Assembly (NCBI RefSeq): GCF_042653765.1
Contig: NZ_JBHSEZ010000001.1
Coordinates: 930,001-994,000, forward strand
Length of the DNA: 64,000 nt
From: Castellaniella denitrificans
GTDB taxonomy: Bacteria; Pseudomonadota; Gammaproteobacteria; Burkholderiales; Burkholderiaceae_B
Direction of reading: 5' to 3'
Below are positions 49,705-58,922 of this stretch, in pieces (position 1 is the stretch's first letter; the number at the start of each line of letters is the position of its first letter). The notes under the pieces were generated by a model. It ran no database searches. It saw only the letters and a program-made list of their open reading frames with translations, and was not told the origin of the DNA. The position numbers and the translations under genes were made by a program.

Positions 49705-50904
49705 TCAGGACTTCACGTCCTTGAACCCGCGCGCCGTATACAGCCAGACCGCCGCCAGCATGGCGCCGGCCCAGAACACCATGGAAGGACCGCCGGTACG
49801 CGCCAGGATGCCCCCCAGCACGCCGCCGGCGAACACCCCCAGGGACTGGGCGGTGTTGTAGAACCCCAGCGCCAGGCCCTTGTAGGCGGGCGGCGCCACG
49901 CGCGACACCAGCGAGGGCTGCAGGGCCTCCAGGATGTTGAAGGCCACGAAGAAGGCGACGAAGGCCGACACCACCAGCCAGAAGGAATCGGTCAGCCAGG
50001 GCAGCGCCCCCAGCACCACCGCCAGGCCCAGCACCGCCCATTCGAGCGCGGGCTTGTGGGCCTTGCGCGTCTCGGTATAGAAGACGGCCGGCACCATCAG
50101 GACGAAGGACGCCAGGATGACCGGCAGGTAGACCTGCCACAGGCTGGCGGAATCGTAGCCCCCCAGGCGGCCCAGCAGGCCCGGCGCCACCATGAACAGC
50201 GACATCAGGATGAAATGCAGGCAGAAGACGCCGAAATTCAGGCGCAACAGGTCGCGGTGGCCCAGCACGTCGTGCGCCGTGGCCTGGACGATGTCGGCTT
50301 CGGAGCGCGGCACGTCCGGCACGAAGAACATCGCGATCAGCAGACAGGCGAAGCCCAGCAGACTGATCGCCCAGAACAGCCCCGACAGGCCGAACTCGCC
50401 CACCAGCAGGGGCGAGAGCACCAGCGACAGGGCGAAGGAAACCCCGATCGACCCGCCCACCATGGCCATGGCGCGCGTGCGGACCTCGGGGCGGGTGGCG
50501 TCGGCGATCCAGGCCGTGATGGCGGCCGACACGGCCCCCAGCCCCTGCACCACGCGGCCGACCGTCACCCAGTCCACATCGTTGGTCAGGGCGCAGATCA
50601 CTCCGCCCGCCACGAACAGCAGCATGCCGAAGACGATCACCGGGCGGCGCCCGTAGCGGTCGGACGCCATGCCCAGAGGAATCTGCATGATCGCCTGGGT
50701 CAGGCCGTACGCCCCCAGGGCCAGCCCCACCCGCACCGGATCGTCGCCCCCCGCCAGGGTGCGCGCCGCCACGGCGAAGATCGGCGTCAGCAGGAACAGG
50801 CCCAGCATCCGGGCGGCGAACAGGGTCGCCAGGGCGATGCTGCTGCGCCGTTCCAGGGGAGTCAGCCGGAGCGCGGGCGGGCGCGGACGGGAAGATGCGG
50901 ACAT
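49705..50904 (-). CDS. Major facilitator superfamily transporter
   Basis: 399-aa protein with 12 predicted helices starting MSASSRPRPPALRLTPLERR. MFS signature A is GMASDRYGRRPVIVFG between helices 2 and 3. ARMLGLFLLTPIFAVAARTL and the YGLTQAIMQIPLG helix resemble the YajR/drug:H+ antiporter-1 branch. Substrate unknown, multidrug or metabolite export likely. A TTG at 50916 is an alternative start. It lies between ssb and uvrA, divergent from uvrA across 77 bp. Confidence 0.88.
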   Translation of the reverse strand: MSASSRPRPPALRLTPLERRSSIALATLFAARMLGLFLLTPIFAVAARTLAGGDDPVRVGLALGAYGLTQAIMQIPLGMASDRYGRRPVIVFGMLLFVAGGVICALTNDVDWVTVGRVVQGLGAVSAAITAWIADATRPEVRTRAMAMVGGSIGVSFALSLVLSPLLVGEFGLSGLFWAISLLGFACLLIAMFFVPDVPRSEADIVQATAHDVLGHRDLLRLNFGVFCLHFILMSLFMVAPGLLGRLGGYDSASLWQVYLPVILASFVLMVPAVFYTETRKAHKPALEWAVLGLAVVLGALPWLTDSFWLVVSAFVAFFVAFNILEALQPSLVSRVAPPAYKGLALGFYNTAQSLGVFAGGVLGGILARTGGPSMVFWAGAMLAAVWLYTARGFKDVKS

Positions 50905-50981
50905 GGGGAAGGCCAAAAGAAGGAGAGCTGCGCGTTATAGTATCAAGTTGGCCTTTGAAAAACCTGAACTCCCCTACCGGC

Positions 50982-53852
50982 ATGGACGCCATCAGCATCC
51001 GCGGCGCGCGCACCCACAATCTGAAGAACGTCTCGGTCGACCTGCCCCGGCGCAAGCTGGTCGTGCTCACGGGCCTGTCCGGCTCCGGGAAATCGTCCCT
51101 GGCCTTCGACACCCTGTACGCCGAAGGCCAGCGCCGCTACGTCGAAAGCCTGTCGGCCTACGCGCGGCAGTTCCTGCAGATGATGGACAAGCCCGACGTG
51201 GACGTCATCACCGGCCTGTCGCCCGCCATCGCCATCGAACAGAAGACCGCCGGCCACAACCCGCGCTCGACCGTGGGCACGGTCACCGAGATCCACGACT
51301 ACCTGCGCCTGCTGTACGCCCGGGTCGGCACCCCCTACTGCCCGGACCACGACCTGCCGTTGCGGGCGCAGAGCGTCAGCCAGATGGTGGACCAGGTCCT
51401 GTCCCGTCCCGAGGACAGCCGCGTGGCCATCCTGGCGCCGGTGGCCCGCGCCCGGCAGGACGACCTGACGGCCGAATGCCGCCGCCTGCAGGCGCTGGGC
51501 TTCGTGCGGGTCCGCATCAACGGCGTCATCCAGCCGCTGGACGGCGGCGCGCCGCCGGCCGCGACGGACGGCCCCTGGGACCTGGACGTGGTCGTGGACC
51601 GGCTGCGCGTGCGCCCCGACAGCCGCCAGCGGCTGGCCGAAAGCTTCGAGACCGCGCTGGAGCTGGCGCAGGGCCGCGCCCTGGCGCTGGACCTGGACAC
51701 CGGACGGGAACAGGCCTTTTCCGCCGCCTACGCCTGCCCGGTCTGCGCGCGCGGCATGGGCGCGCTGGAGCCGCGCCTGTTCAGCTTCAACAACCCCGCC
51801 GGCGCCTGTCCGACCTGCAACGGCCTGGGCCAGGTGGAATCCTTCGACCCGGCGCGCGTCGTCGCCTTCCCCGAGCTGAGCCTGGCCGCCGGCGCCATCC
51901 ACGGCTGGGACCGCCGCAACGCCTTCAGCTACGCCATGATGGCCAGCCTGGCGCGGCACTACGGCTTCGACCTGGACGCGCCCTTCCAGTCGCTGGATCC
52001 GGACGTGCGCCATCACATCCTGCACGGCTCCGACGGCCAGGAGATCGCCTTCCAGTACCTGGGCGAGGGCGGCATCCCCGCCCTGAAGCGGCACGCCTTC
52101 GAGGGCATCATCCCCAACCTGGAACGGCGCTGGCGCGAAACGCATTCCAGCGCCGTGCGCGAGGAGCTCGGCCGGCTGCGCCATCTGATCCTCTGTCCGG
52201 AATGCCGGGGCGCCCGCCTGTGCTCCGAGGCCCGCAACGTCCTCATCGGCCAGGATCCCGGCCCCGGCGAGCGGCGCGGCCGCGCCCTGTATGAAATCGA
52301 ATCCCTGTCGCTGGCCGACTGCCGGCAATGGTTCCTCGACTGGTCGCCGGACGGCGCGCGGCGCGAGGTCGCCGACCGCATCATCCAGGAAATCCGCGCC
52401 CGGCTGGACTTCCTGGTCAACGTGGGCCTGGGCTACCTGTCCCTGGACCGGGGCGCCGACACCCTGTCCGGCGGCGAGGCCCAGCGCATCCGCCTGGCCA
52501 GCCAGATCGGCTCGGGCCTGACCGGCGTCATGTACGTGCTCGACGAACCGTCCATCGGCCTGCACCAGCGCGACAACCACCGCCTGATCGAAACCCTGCG
52601 GCAACTGCGCGACCTGGGCAACAGCGTGATCGTGGTCGAGCACGACGAGGACATGATCCGCGCCGCCGACCACGTGCTGGACATGGGTCCGGGCGCGGGC
52701 GAGCAGGGCGGCTGCGTGGTCGCCCAGGGCACGCCGGCGGAAATCATGGCGCACCCCCAGTCGCTGACCGGCCAGTACCTGGCGGGCACGCGGCGGATCG
52801 CCATTCCGGAACGCCGCCCGGTCGGGCCGGACCAGGCCTGGCTGCGCGTCCTGGGGTGCCGGGGCAACAACCTGCGATCCGTCGATCTGGCCATTCCGGT
52901 CGGCCGCCTGACCTGCGTCACCGGTGTGTCGGGATCGGGCAAGTCCACCCTGATCAACGATACCCTGGTGGCCGCGCTGGCCCAGGCGCTGAACCGCGCC
53001 CAGGCCGACCCCGCCCCGCACGACCGCATCGAGGGCCTGGACGCCTTCGACAAGATCATCAGCGTGGACCAGAACCCCATCGGTCGCACGCCGCGCAGCA
53101 ACCCGGCGACCTACACGGGCCTGTTCACGCCCATCCGCGAGCTGTACGCGGGGGTGCCCGAGGCCCGCCTGCGCGGCTACGACCCGGGACGCTTTTCCTT
53201 CAACGTCAAGGGCGGACGCTGCGAAGCCTGCCAGGGCGACGGCGTGGTGCGCGTGGAAATGCACTTCCTGCCCGACATGTACGTGCCCTGCGAGGTCTGC
53301 GAGGGCCGCCGCTACAACCGCGAAACCCTGGACATCCGCTACCGGGGCCTGTCCATCAGCGAAGTCCTGGACCTGACGGTGGCCCAGGCCCTGGAACTGT
53401 TCCAGGCGGTGCCCGCCGTGGCCCGCAAGCTGCAGACCCTGATGGACGTCGGCCTGTCCTACATCCGCCTGGGCCAGAGCGCCACCACCCTGTCGGGCGG
53501 CGAGGCGCAGCGCATCAAGCTGTCGCAGGAGCTGTCCCGGCGCGGCTCGGAGCGCACCCTGTACGTGCTGGACGAACCCACCACCGGCCTGCACTTCCAC
53601 GACATCGACGTGCTGCTGGACGTGCTGCGCCGCCTGGTGGACGCGGGCAGCACCGTCCTAGTGATCGAGCACAACCTGGACGTGATCAAGACCGCCGACT
53701 GGATCGTGGACCTGGGGCCCGAAGGCGGCGCGGGCGGCGGCCGGATCGTCGCCCAGGGCACGCCGGAGACCGTGGCCGCCACGCCCGGCAGCCACACCGG
53801 CCAATGGCTCAAGGGCGTGCTGGCGCCGCGCGGCGCCCGGGATCCCTCCTAG
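50982..53852 (+). CDS. uvrA: UvrABC system protein A
   Basis: 956-aa excision-repair damage sensor from ATG at 50982 (MDAISIRGARTHNLKNVSVD). It has two ABC modules: Walker A GLSGSGKSSLAF near residue 35 and GVSGSGKSTLINDT near 645; signatures DTLSGGEAQRIRLASQIGSG and TTLSGGEAQRIKLSQELSRR; Walker B motifs MYVLDEPSIGLH and LYVLDEPTTGLH. Zinc modules are visible at CPVCARGMG...CPTCNGLG and CEACQGDG...CEVCEGRRYN. Full length. An open frame runs further upstream into the MFS promoter region but is not UvrA-like. No convincing LexA site was found in the 77-bp divergent gap. Confidence 0.97.
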   Translation: MDAISIRGARTHNLKNVSVDLPRRKLVVLTGLSGSGKSSLAFDTLYAEGQRRYVESLSAYARQFLQMMDKPDVDVITGLSPAIAIEQKTAGHNPRSTVGTVTEIHDYLRLLYARVGTPYCPDHDLPLRAQSVSQMVDQVLSRPEDSRVAILAPVARARQDDLTAECRRLQALGFVRVRINGVIQPLDGGAPPAATDGPWDLDVVVDRLRVRPDSRQRLAESFETALELAQGRALALDLDTGREQAFSAAYACPVCARGMGALEPRLFSFNNPAGACPTCNGLGQVESFDPARVVAFPELSLAAGAIHGWDRRNAFSYAMMASLARHYGFDLDAPFQSLDPDVRHHILHGSDGQEIAFQYLGEGGIPALKRHAFEGIIPNLERRWRETHSSAVREELGRLRHLILCPECRGARLCSEARNVLIGQDPGPGERRGRALYEIESLSLADCRQWFLDWSPDGARREVADRIIQEIRARLDFLVNVGLGYLSLDRGADTLSGGEAQRIRLASQIGSGLTGVMYVLDEPSIGLHQRDNHRLIETLRQLRDLGNSVIVVEHDEDMIRAADHVLDMGPGAGEQGGCVVAQGTPAEIMAHPQSLTGQYLAGTRRIAIPERRPVGPDQAWLRVLGCRGNNLRSVDLAIPVGRLTCVTGVSGSGKSTLINDTLVAALAQALNRAQADPAPHDRIEGLDAFDKIISVDQNPIGRTPRSNPATYTGLFTPIRELYAGVPEARLRGYDPGRFSFNVKGGRCEACQGDGVVRVEMHFLPDMYVPCEVCEGRRYNRETLDIRYRGLSISEVLDLTVAQALELFQAVPAVARKLQTLMDVGLSYIRLGQSATTLSGGEAQRIKLSQELSRRGSERTLYVLDEPTTGLHFHDIDVLLDVLRRLVDAGSTVLVIEHNLDVIKTADWIVDLGPEGGAGGGRIVAQGTPETVAATPGSHTGQWLKGVLAPRGARDPS

Positions 53853-53865
53853 GATCGGGACCGGT

Positions 53866-56595
53866 TCAGGCCGCGGGCGTCTCCGGCCCCTCCGGCCCCG
53901 CGGCCGCGCCGGCGGTCTCGACGCGGTTGCGGCCCCCGGCCTTGGCCCGATAGAGCGCCGCGTCGGCCCGGCCGACCAGGGTCTCGGCCCCATGGGCGTC
54001 GTCCAGGTCCATTTCCGCCACGCCGACGCTGATCGTGACCCGGCCCGACAGGCCATGCGCATGCGCGATGGCCAGCGCCTCGACGCGGGACCGGATCCGC
54101 TCCGCCATCCCTTGCGCCGCGTGGACGTCCAGGCCCGGCAGGATCACGGCGAATTCCTCGCCGCCGTAGCGGGCCGCCAGGTCGCCCGGACGGCGCACGG
54201 ACTCGAGCAGGACGCGGGCGATCTGGCACAGCACGACGTCGCCCGCCGGATGCCCGTACTGGTCGTTGTAATGCTTGAACCAGTCCACATCGAGCATCAG
54301 CAGGCTCATCGGCCGCCGGTCCCGGCGGGACCGGTCGCCTTCCCGCGCCAGGACCTCGTCGAAATGGCGGCGGTTCGCCAGCCCGGTCAGGCCATCGGTC
54401 AGAGACAGGCCGACCAGGCGCTGATTGGCCTGGACGAGCGCCTGCGTGCGCTCGGCCACCTGGCGTTCGAGGTCCCGGGCATGGCTGCGCTGCCGGTCGG
54501 CCATGCGGTCCAGCGCATGCGCCAGGACGACGATCTCGCGCACCGGGCTGCGGACCGACGGGCTGAACCGGCCCCCGCCTTCGGCGAGCTCTTCCGCCCA
54601 GCGGCTGAGGGACAGCAGGGGGCGCGACAGCCACCAGGCCGCCAGCAGGGCGGCCGCGACTCCGACCACCCAGAAGCCCAGGATCAGCAGGCCGACGCGG
54701 TTCAGTGCCCGCTCGGCCGGTTCGGCGTAGCGGCTTTCCGGCAGCGCCAGGGCGATCGTCAGCATGGGGCCGTCCGGCAGCTGGATCGACTGCCAGCGGG
54801 CCGAATACCTGCGGCCCTCGAATTCCAGGGACTGCCGCCCCGTGACCCGCTCCGAATGCAGGATGCGCGCGCCCAGCAGGCGGATCTCGGGAGTGTCGCT
54901 CTGGTCCGCCAGCACCCGGCGGACCTGGCCGCCCTCCAGGTGATAGATCGGCTCGCCGCCGGAACTGGCCAGCAGCGCCCCGCCGGACTCCGCCAGGAAG
55001 GCGATGCCGCCGATCCGGACCATTTCCGCGCGCAGGAACCGGCTGATCTGGGACAAGGCCACGTCGGCCGTCAGCACGCCGGTCAGGCGGCCGGCCTGGT
55101 CGCGCAAGGCGACCGACATCCCCATACCCATGCCTTCGAAAATGCCGCCCGGGTCGTGGATGGCGTAGTGATAGGCCGGATACCAGCGCAGGCTGTCGGC
55201 CTGCAGGGCGGTCAGGAACCAGGGACGGACCCGGGCGTCATAATGGGGATTGCCGATGCCGGCCGACGTGCTGCGCCGGTTGTCGTCGTCCACCCGGTCG
55301 ATGCGCAGCGCCCCGCCGCCGCCCGGGCCGGCCTCCAGGATGCGCAGGCCGCGCTCGGTGCCCGCCGGAGGGCGGCCCGCCGCCAGGTAGCCGCCATCGG
55401 CCGTGCCGATGGACAGCAGCGTCAGCAGGGGCTGCTGGCGCAATTGCAGCAGGAAGCTGCGCAGCAGGTCTTCCCGCCGGTCCAGGCCGACCAGCCCGCT
55501 CTTGAACTGGCCGGCGTTGAAGGTCGCGGCCGCGCGCGGCACTTCGAAGAAATCGACGACCTTGTCCCGGAGCTGGTCGGCCAGTTCGTCGACCTGCTGC
55601 CGTTCGAGGTCCTCGACCGCCTGGATCGAGACCGTGAACACCATCCAGCCCGCCAGGCCGACCATCAGCGGCATGGGCGCCAGGGTGGCGACCAGCAGCA
55701 GCGTGCGCAGGGACGCCAGTCCGTCCCGGACGAGGCACTCGCCGGCCCGCGGGCGCCACACGCCGCGGCGATACAGCACCGCCAGCAGCAGGATCAGCGT
55801 CACGGTGGCCCCTACCCCCCGGATCAGCCAGGCGCGCGCGGGATCGTAGGCCAGGCCGCTCTTGGGCGCGGCGGCCAGTTCCCAGACGGCGTCCGGCAGC
55901 GTGATCGTCGCCGGGACGTGCGGCCGGTCGAACAGCCCCATGTCGCCGAACAGGCCGTAGGCGGGCCGGTCTTCCTCGCGGCTGCGGATCGCCAGGTCGA
56001 AAGCGGCCTCCGGGCCGATCAGCCCGGCGCGGCGCAAGGTGTTTTCCAGGTCGACCGTCAAGGCCGTCATGCCGCGGTAGCCGTCGCCGCCCGCGCCGCC
56101 GGGCGCATCGAAGATCGGCGCGCGGAAGATCAGGCCGGTGCGTCCCGTCTGCACCAGGCGGGTGGATCCGTCGATCACGGGCACGCGGTGCCGGATCATG
56201 TAGGCGATCTTGGCCATGAACTGGGGCCGCAAGCTGTAGTCCAGGCCGATGACGGGCTCGTTGCCGGCGATCGGATAGACCTGCTCGATCCGCAGCTTGC
56301 GGACGAAGACGATGCTGCGGATGTCGGGCCGGGCCTGCGTCATGCCGGGTGCGATCGAGGCGAACGGACCCGCCTCGCCGCCGGGCGCGGCCGCCAACGC
56401 GGCGGCCAGGCGCCCGTTCAGGTCCTGCAGCGCCCGCAGGTCGTCCCGGAAGCGGACGACATGGTCTTCGAACTGCTGGCGGACACTGGCCATGACGCGC
56501 GCTTCGCTGCGGGAACGGTCGTAGCGTTCCGCGCCCAGTACGGCGGCGACGCCCAGGAGCAGCAGCAGGATCACGACGGACAACGTACGCTTCAA
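53866..56595 (-). CDS. Dual-sensor diguanylate cyclase (CHASE-like, dCache, HAMP, GGDEF)
   Basis: 909-aa membrane enzyme making c-di-GMP from GTP. The start is TTG at 56595 with a perfect GGAGG six bases upstream; ATG codons further upstream give an unlikely leader. Order: helix 1 (TLSVVILLLLLGVAAVLG); a CHASE-like periplasmic domain (EQVYPIAGNEPVIGLDYSLR, APIFD); helices 2 and 3 near 245-330; a second, dCache-like sensor (about 340-610, RVRPWFLTALQADSLRWYPA, GVLTADVALSQISRFLR); helix 4 (LLILGFWVVGVAAALLAAWW); HAMP; a coiled coil; and GGDEF. The active site is GGEEF (811-815) with the inhibitory I-site RPGD (802-805), so product inhibition is expected. It is divergent from tctD. Confidence 0.88.
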   Translation of the reverse strand: MKRTLSVVILLLLLGVAAVLGAERYDRSRSEARVMASVRQQFEDHVVRFRDDLRALQDLNGRLAAALAAAPGGEAGPFASIAPGMTQARPDIRSIVFVRKLRIEQVYPIAGNEPVIGLDYSLRPQFMAKIAYMIRHRVPVIDGSTRLVQTGRTGLIFRAPIFDAPGGAGGDGYRGMTALTVDLENTLRRAGLIGPEAAFDLAIRSREEDRPAYGLFGDMGLFDRPHVPATITLPDAVWELAAAPKSGLAYDPARAWLIRGVGATVTLILLLAVLYRRGVWRPRAGECLVRDGLASLRTLLLVATLAPMPLMVGLAGWMVFTVSIQAVEDLERQQVDELADQLRDKVVDFFEVPRAAATFNAGQFKSGLVGLDRREDLLRSFLLQLRQQPLLTLLSIGTADGGYLAAGRPPAGTERGLRILEAGPGGGGALRIDRVDDDNRRSTSAGIGNPHYDARVRPWFLTALQADSLRWYPAYHYAIHDPGGIFEGMGMGMSVALRDQAGRLTGVLTADVALSQISRFLRAEMVRIGGIAFLAESGGALLASSGGEPIYHLEGGQVRRVLADQSDTPEIRLLGARILHSERVTGRQSLEFEGRRYSARWQSIQLPDGPMLTIALALPESRYAEPAERALNRVGLLILGFWVVGVAAALLAAWWLSRPLLSLSRWAEELAEGGGRFSPSVRSPVREIVVLAHALDRMADRQRSHARDLERQVAERTQALVQANQRLVGLSLTDGLTGLANRRHFDEVLAREGDRSRRDRRPMSLLMLDVDWFKHYNDQYGHPAGDVVLCQIARVLLESVRRPGDLAARYGGEEFAVILPGLDVHAAQGMAERIRSRVEALAIAHAHGLSGRVTISVGVAEMDLDDAHGAETLVGRADAALYRAKAGGRNRVETAGAAAGPEGPETPAA

Positions 56596-56733
56596 CCCGG
56601 ACCTCCGGCGCGCAAGCCTTTTTTCGGCAGTTTCGCATCTGCATACATTTCGCGCCACCAGGAAACAACCATGCTTCCCGCCCACGCCGCCCGGTCTGTG
56701 CAAACCCGGGCATCCGACTCTATGATGCTCGGC

Positions 56734-57417
56734 ATGCGCATCCTGCTGATCGAAGACGAATCGGAACTGGCCTCGTGGCTCGCCCGCGGCCTGGCCCGCC
56801 ATGGCGGGTTCATGGTCGACTGGGCCGACGACGCCGAACTGGCCGAACGCCGCCTGGCGGTCGAGGAATTCGACGCCATCATCCTCGACCTGGGGCTGCC
56901 CGGGATGGACGGCCACGAATTCCTGCGCCGCCTGCGCGGGCGCGACGACCGCTGCCCGGTGCTGGTGCTGACCGCGCGCGATTCGCTGTCCGAGCGCATC
57001 GGCACGCTGCACGAGGGCGCCGACGACTTCATGCACAAACCCTTCGCCATCGAGGAACTCGAAGCCCGGCTCAACGCCCTGATCCGGCGCAGCCGGGGCC
57101 GCGAGCATCCCCGCTGGGTCCTGGGCGACCTGGTGCTGGACATCGGCAGCCAGCGCTTCCTGCACGACGACGAGGCGCTGAACCTGTCGCCCCGGGAATA
57201 CGCGACACTCAAGGTCCTGATGCAGAAGGCGGGGGAGCCGGTCGCCAAGCAGCAGATCCTGGAACGCATCAGCCCGGACGACACGGCGATCAACCTGGAA
57301 GCCATCGAGGTCCTGGTGCACCGGCTGCGCAAGAAGCTGGCCGGCACCGACGTGCAGATCGTCACGCTGCGCGGCATGGGCTACTGCCTGGAGCTGAACC
57401 GTGACGCGCCCGGCTGA
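56734..57417 (+). CDS. tctD: TctD-type response regulator (OmpR family)
   Basis: 227-aa regulator from ATG at 56734 (MRILLIEDESELASWLARGL). The receiver has the acidic pair ED, phospho-acceptor D52 in IILDLGLPGMDG, the Thr in LTARDS and the Lys in HKPFAIEEL. A winged-helix OmpR DNA-binding domain follows (LSPREYATLKVLMQKAGEPV, LVHRLRKKL, VTLRGMGYCLEL). ATGs at 56722 and 56725 are alternative starts. It overlaps the kinase gene by 17 nt and should control the tctCBA genes 1.5 kb downstream, as TctDE does for tricarboxylate uptake in Salmonella. Confidence 0.92.
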   Translation: MRILLIEDESELASWLARGLARHGGFMVDWADDAELAERRLAVEEFDAIILDLGLPGMDGHEFLRRLRGRDDRCPVLVLTARDSLSERIGTLHEGADDFMHKPFAIEELEARLNALIRRSRGREHPRWVLGDLVLDIGSQRFLHDDEALNLSPREYATLKVLMQKAGEPVAKQQILERISPDDTAINLEAIEVLVHRLRKKLAGTDVQIVTLRGMGYCLELNRDAPG

Positions 57418-58831
57418 GCGCCGGCCCGGCAGCCTCCGGTCCCTGCTGCTGTGGGTCCTGGTGCCGGCCCAGATCACGGTCCTGAGCCTGGCCCTGTGGT
57501 TTTCCAGCAGCCAATTGCACCAGCAGGTCGACCTGGCCTACGACCGGTCCCTGGCCGGCGCCCTGCGCGCCATCGACCACAACATCTCCACCGCCAGCGG
57601 CGGCCTGGCCGTGGAGCTGCCCTACCTGATGCTCGAATTCTTCGAACTGACCGCCAACGACTCGGTCTACTACCGGATCCTGACCGAGGACGGCCTGGCC
57701 GACATCGGCAATCAGGACCTGCCGCTGCCCGACGCGCGCCTGCCCACGAACACCCCGGTGTTCTACGACCGCGAATACCTGGGCGCCTCCATCCGCATCG
57801 CCGCCCTGGCCCGGCCCATGTCGCCGCCGCTCTACGGGCAGAAGGACGGCCGGGTCATCGTCATGGTGGGCGAGGACCGCGGCGGCCGGGACCGGGTGAT
57901 CCGGGACATGATGGTCCGCAACATCGTGCGCGACCTGATCGAAGTGCTGGCCTCCACGGGCCTGATCGTCGTCGGCGTGCTGATCGGCCTGCGCCCGCTC
58001 ACACGCCTGTACCGCAAGCTGAAAGGCCGCGCGCCCGACGATCTCAGCCCGATCTCCGCGCCGGAACTCCCCCGGGAAGTCCAGCCGCTGGTGGACGCCG
58101 TCAACCAGCACGTCGCCCGCCACGCCCGCCAGGCGCGCCGGCAGCGCCAGTTCCTGGACGACGCCTCGCACCAGCTGCGCACGCCGCTGGCCGTCCTTCA
58201 CACCCAGCTGGACTACGCCTTGCGCGAATCCGACCCCGCCGAGGCGCGCGCCGCCCTGCTGGCCATGCGCGGAGGCCTGGATCAGGCGCAGCGCACGGCC
58301 GCGCAGATGCTGGCGCTCGCCCGCGCACGCGAAGCCGACACCCGCGTCAGCCCGCCACGCGCCGTGGCGCTCACACCCCTGGCCCAGGACGTCATCCGCC
58401 AGCTCTACAGCCTGGCGCGCCAGAAGCGGCAGACCATCGCCATGGAAGGCGGCGAACTCGGCGCCACGGTGGCCGGGATCGAATGGCTGCTGCGCGAGGC
58501 GCTCGTCAACCTGATGGACAACGCCATCAAGTACACGCCCGAGGGGGGCGCCATCACCCTGCGGATCGAGCGCACGCCCGAGCACGTCGTCCTGAGCGTG
58601 CGCGACACCGGCCCGGGCATGACCGAGACCGACATCCGCAAGGCGGGACGGCGTTTCCGCCGGGGGCAGGCCGGCAAACGCGGCCACGGCGCGGGCCTGG
58701 GCCTGGCCATCGTCCACACCATCATGCAGCGGCACGGCGGCGCCCTGCGCATCGAGCCCGCCGATCCGGGCGTCCGGGTCTCGCTCGTCTTCCCCGCCGA
58801 TCAGGGTTTTCCCGAGAAATCATCCTTTTGA
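57401..58831 (+). CDS. tctE: TctE-type sensor histidine kinase
   Basis: 476-aa membrane kinase with a GTG start at 57401 inside the tctD end. Helix 1 is LLLWVLVPAQITVLSLALWF, and a periplasmic 2CSK_N-like sensor domain covers about residues 40-175. Helix 2 is VLASTGLIVVGVLIGL. The dimerisation domain has H257 in DDASHQLRTPLAVL. ATP-binding boxes are NLMDNAIKYT, DTGPGM and GHGAGLGLAI. It probably senses a tricarboxylate or similar organic acid and phosphorylates the adjacent TctD. The tctC gene begins 91 bp downstream. Confidence 0.92.
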   Translation: MTRPAERRPGSLRSLLLWVLVPAQITVLSLALWFSSSQLHQQVDLAYDRSLAGALRAIDHNISTASGGLAVELPYLMLEFFELTANDSVYYRILTEDGLADIGNQDLPLPDARLPTNTPVFYDREYLGASIRIAALARPMSPPLYGQKDGRVIVMVGEDRGGRDRVIRDMMVRNIVRDLIEVLASTGLIVVGVLIGLRPLTRLYRKLKGRAPDDLSPISAPELPREVQPLVDAVNQHVARHARQARRQRQFLDDASHQLRTPLAVLHTQLDYALRESDPAEARAALLAMRGGLDQAQRTAAQMLALARAREADTRVSPPRAVALTPLAQDVIRQLYSLARQKRQTIAMEGGELGATVAGIEWLLREALVNLMDNAIKYTPEGGAITLRIERTPEHVVLSVRDTGPGMTETDIRKAGRRFRRGQAGKRGHGAGLGLAIVHTIMQRHGGALRIEPADPGVRVSLVFPADQGFPEKSSF

Positions 58832-58922
58832 AAGGCGGCCGAAAGCTTGGCGGCCCTAAGGTGTCGCCAACACGCGCCACCCATTCCACCGGCGCGTTCC
58901 CCCATATCCGAGGAGACCCGCC

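Noticed and set aside
50905..50981. LexA/SOS box upstream of uvrA
   Set aside because: No CTGT-N8-ACAG or close variant in the divergent gap; a CTGT near the ssb start (49588) lacks a matching second half.
56596..57477. Upstream extension of the diguanylate cyclase frame over tctD
   Set aside because: The extension is antisense to a clear response-regulator gene, and the TTG at 56595 has a perfect Shine-Dalgarno directly before the first membrane helix.
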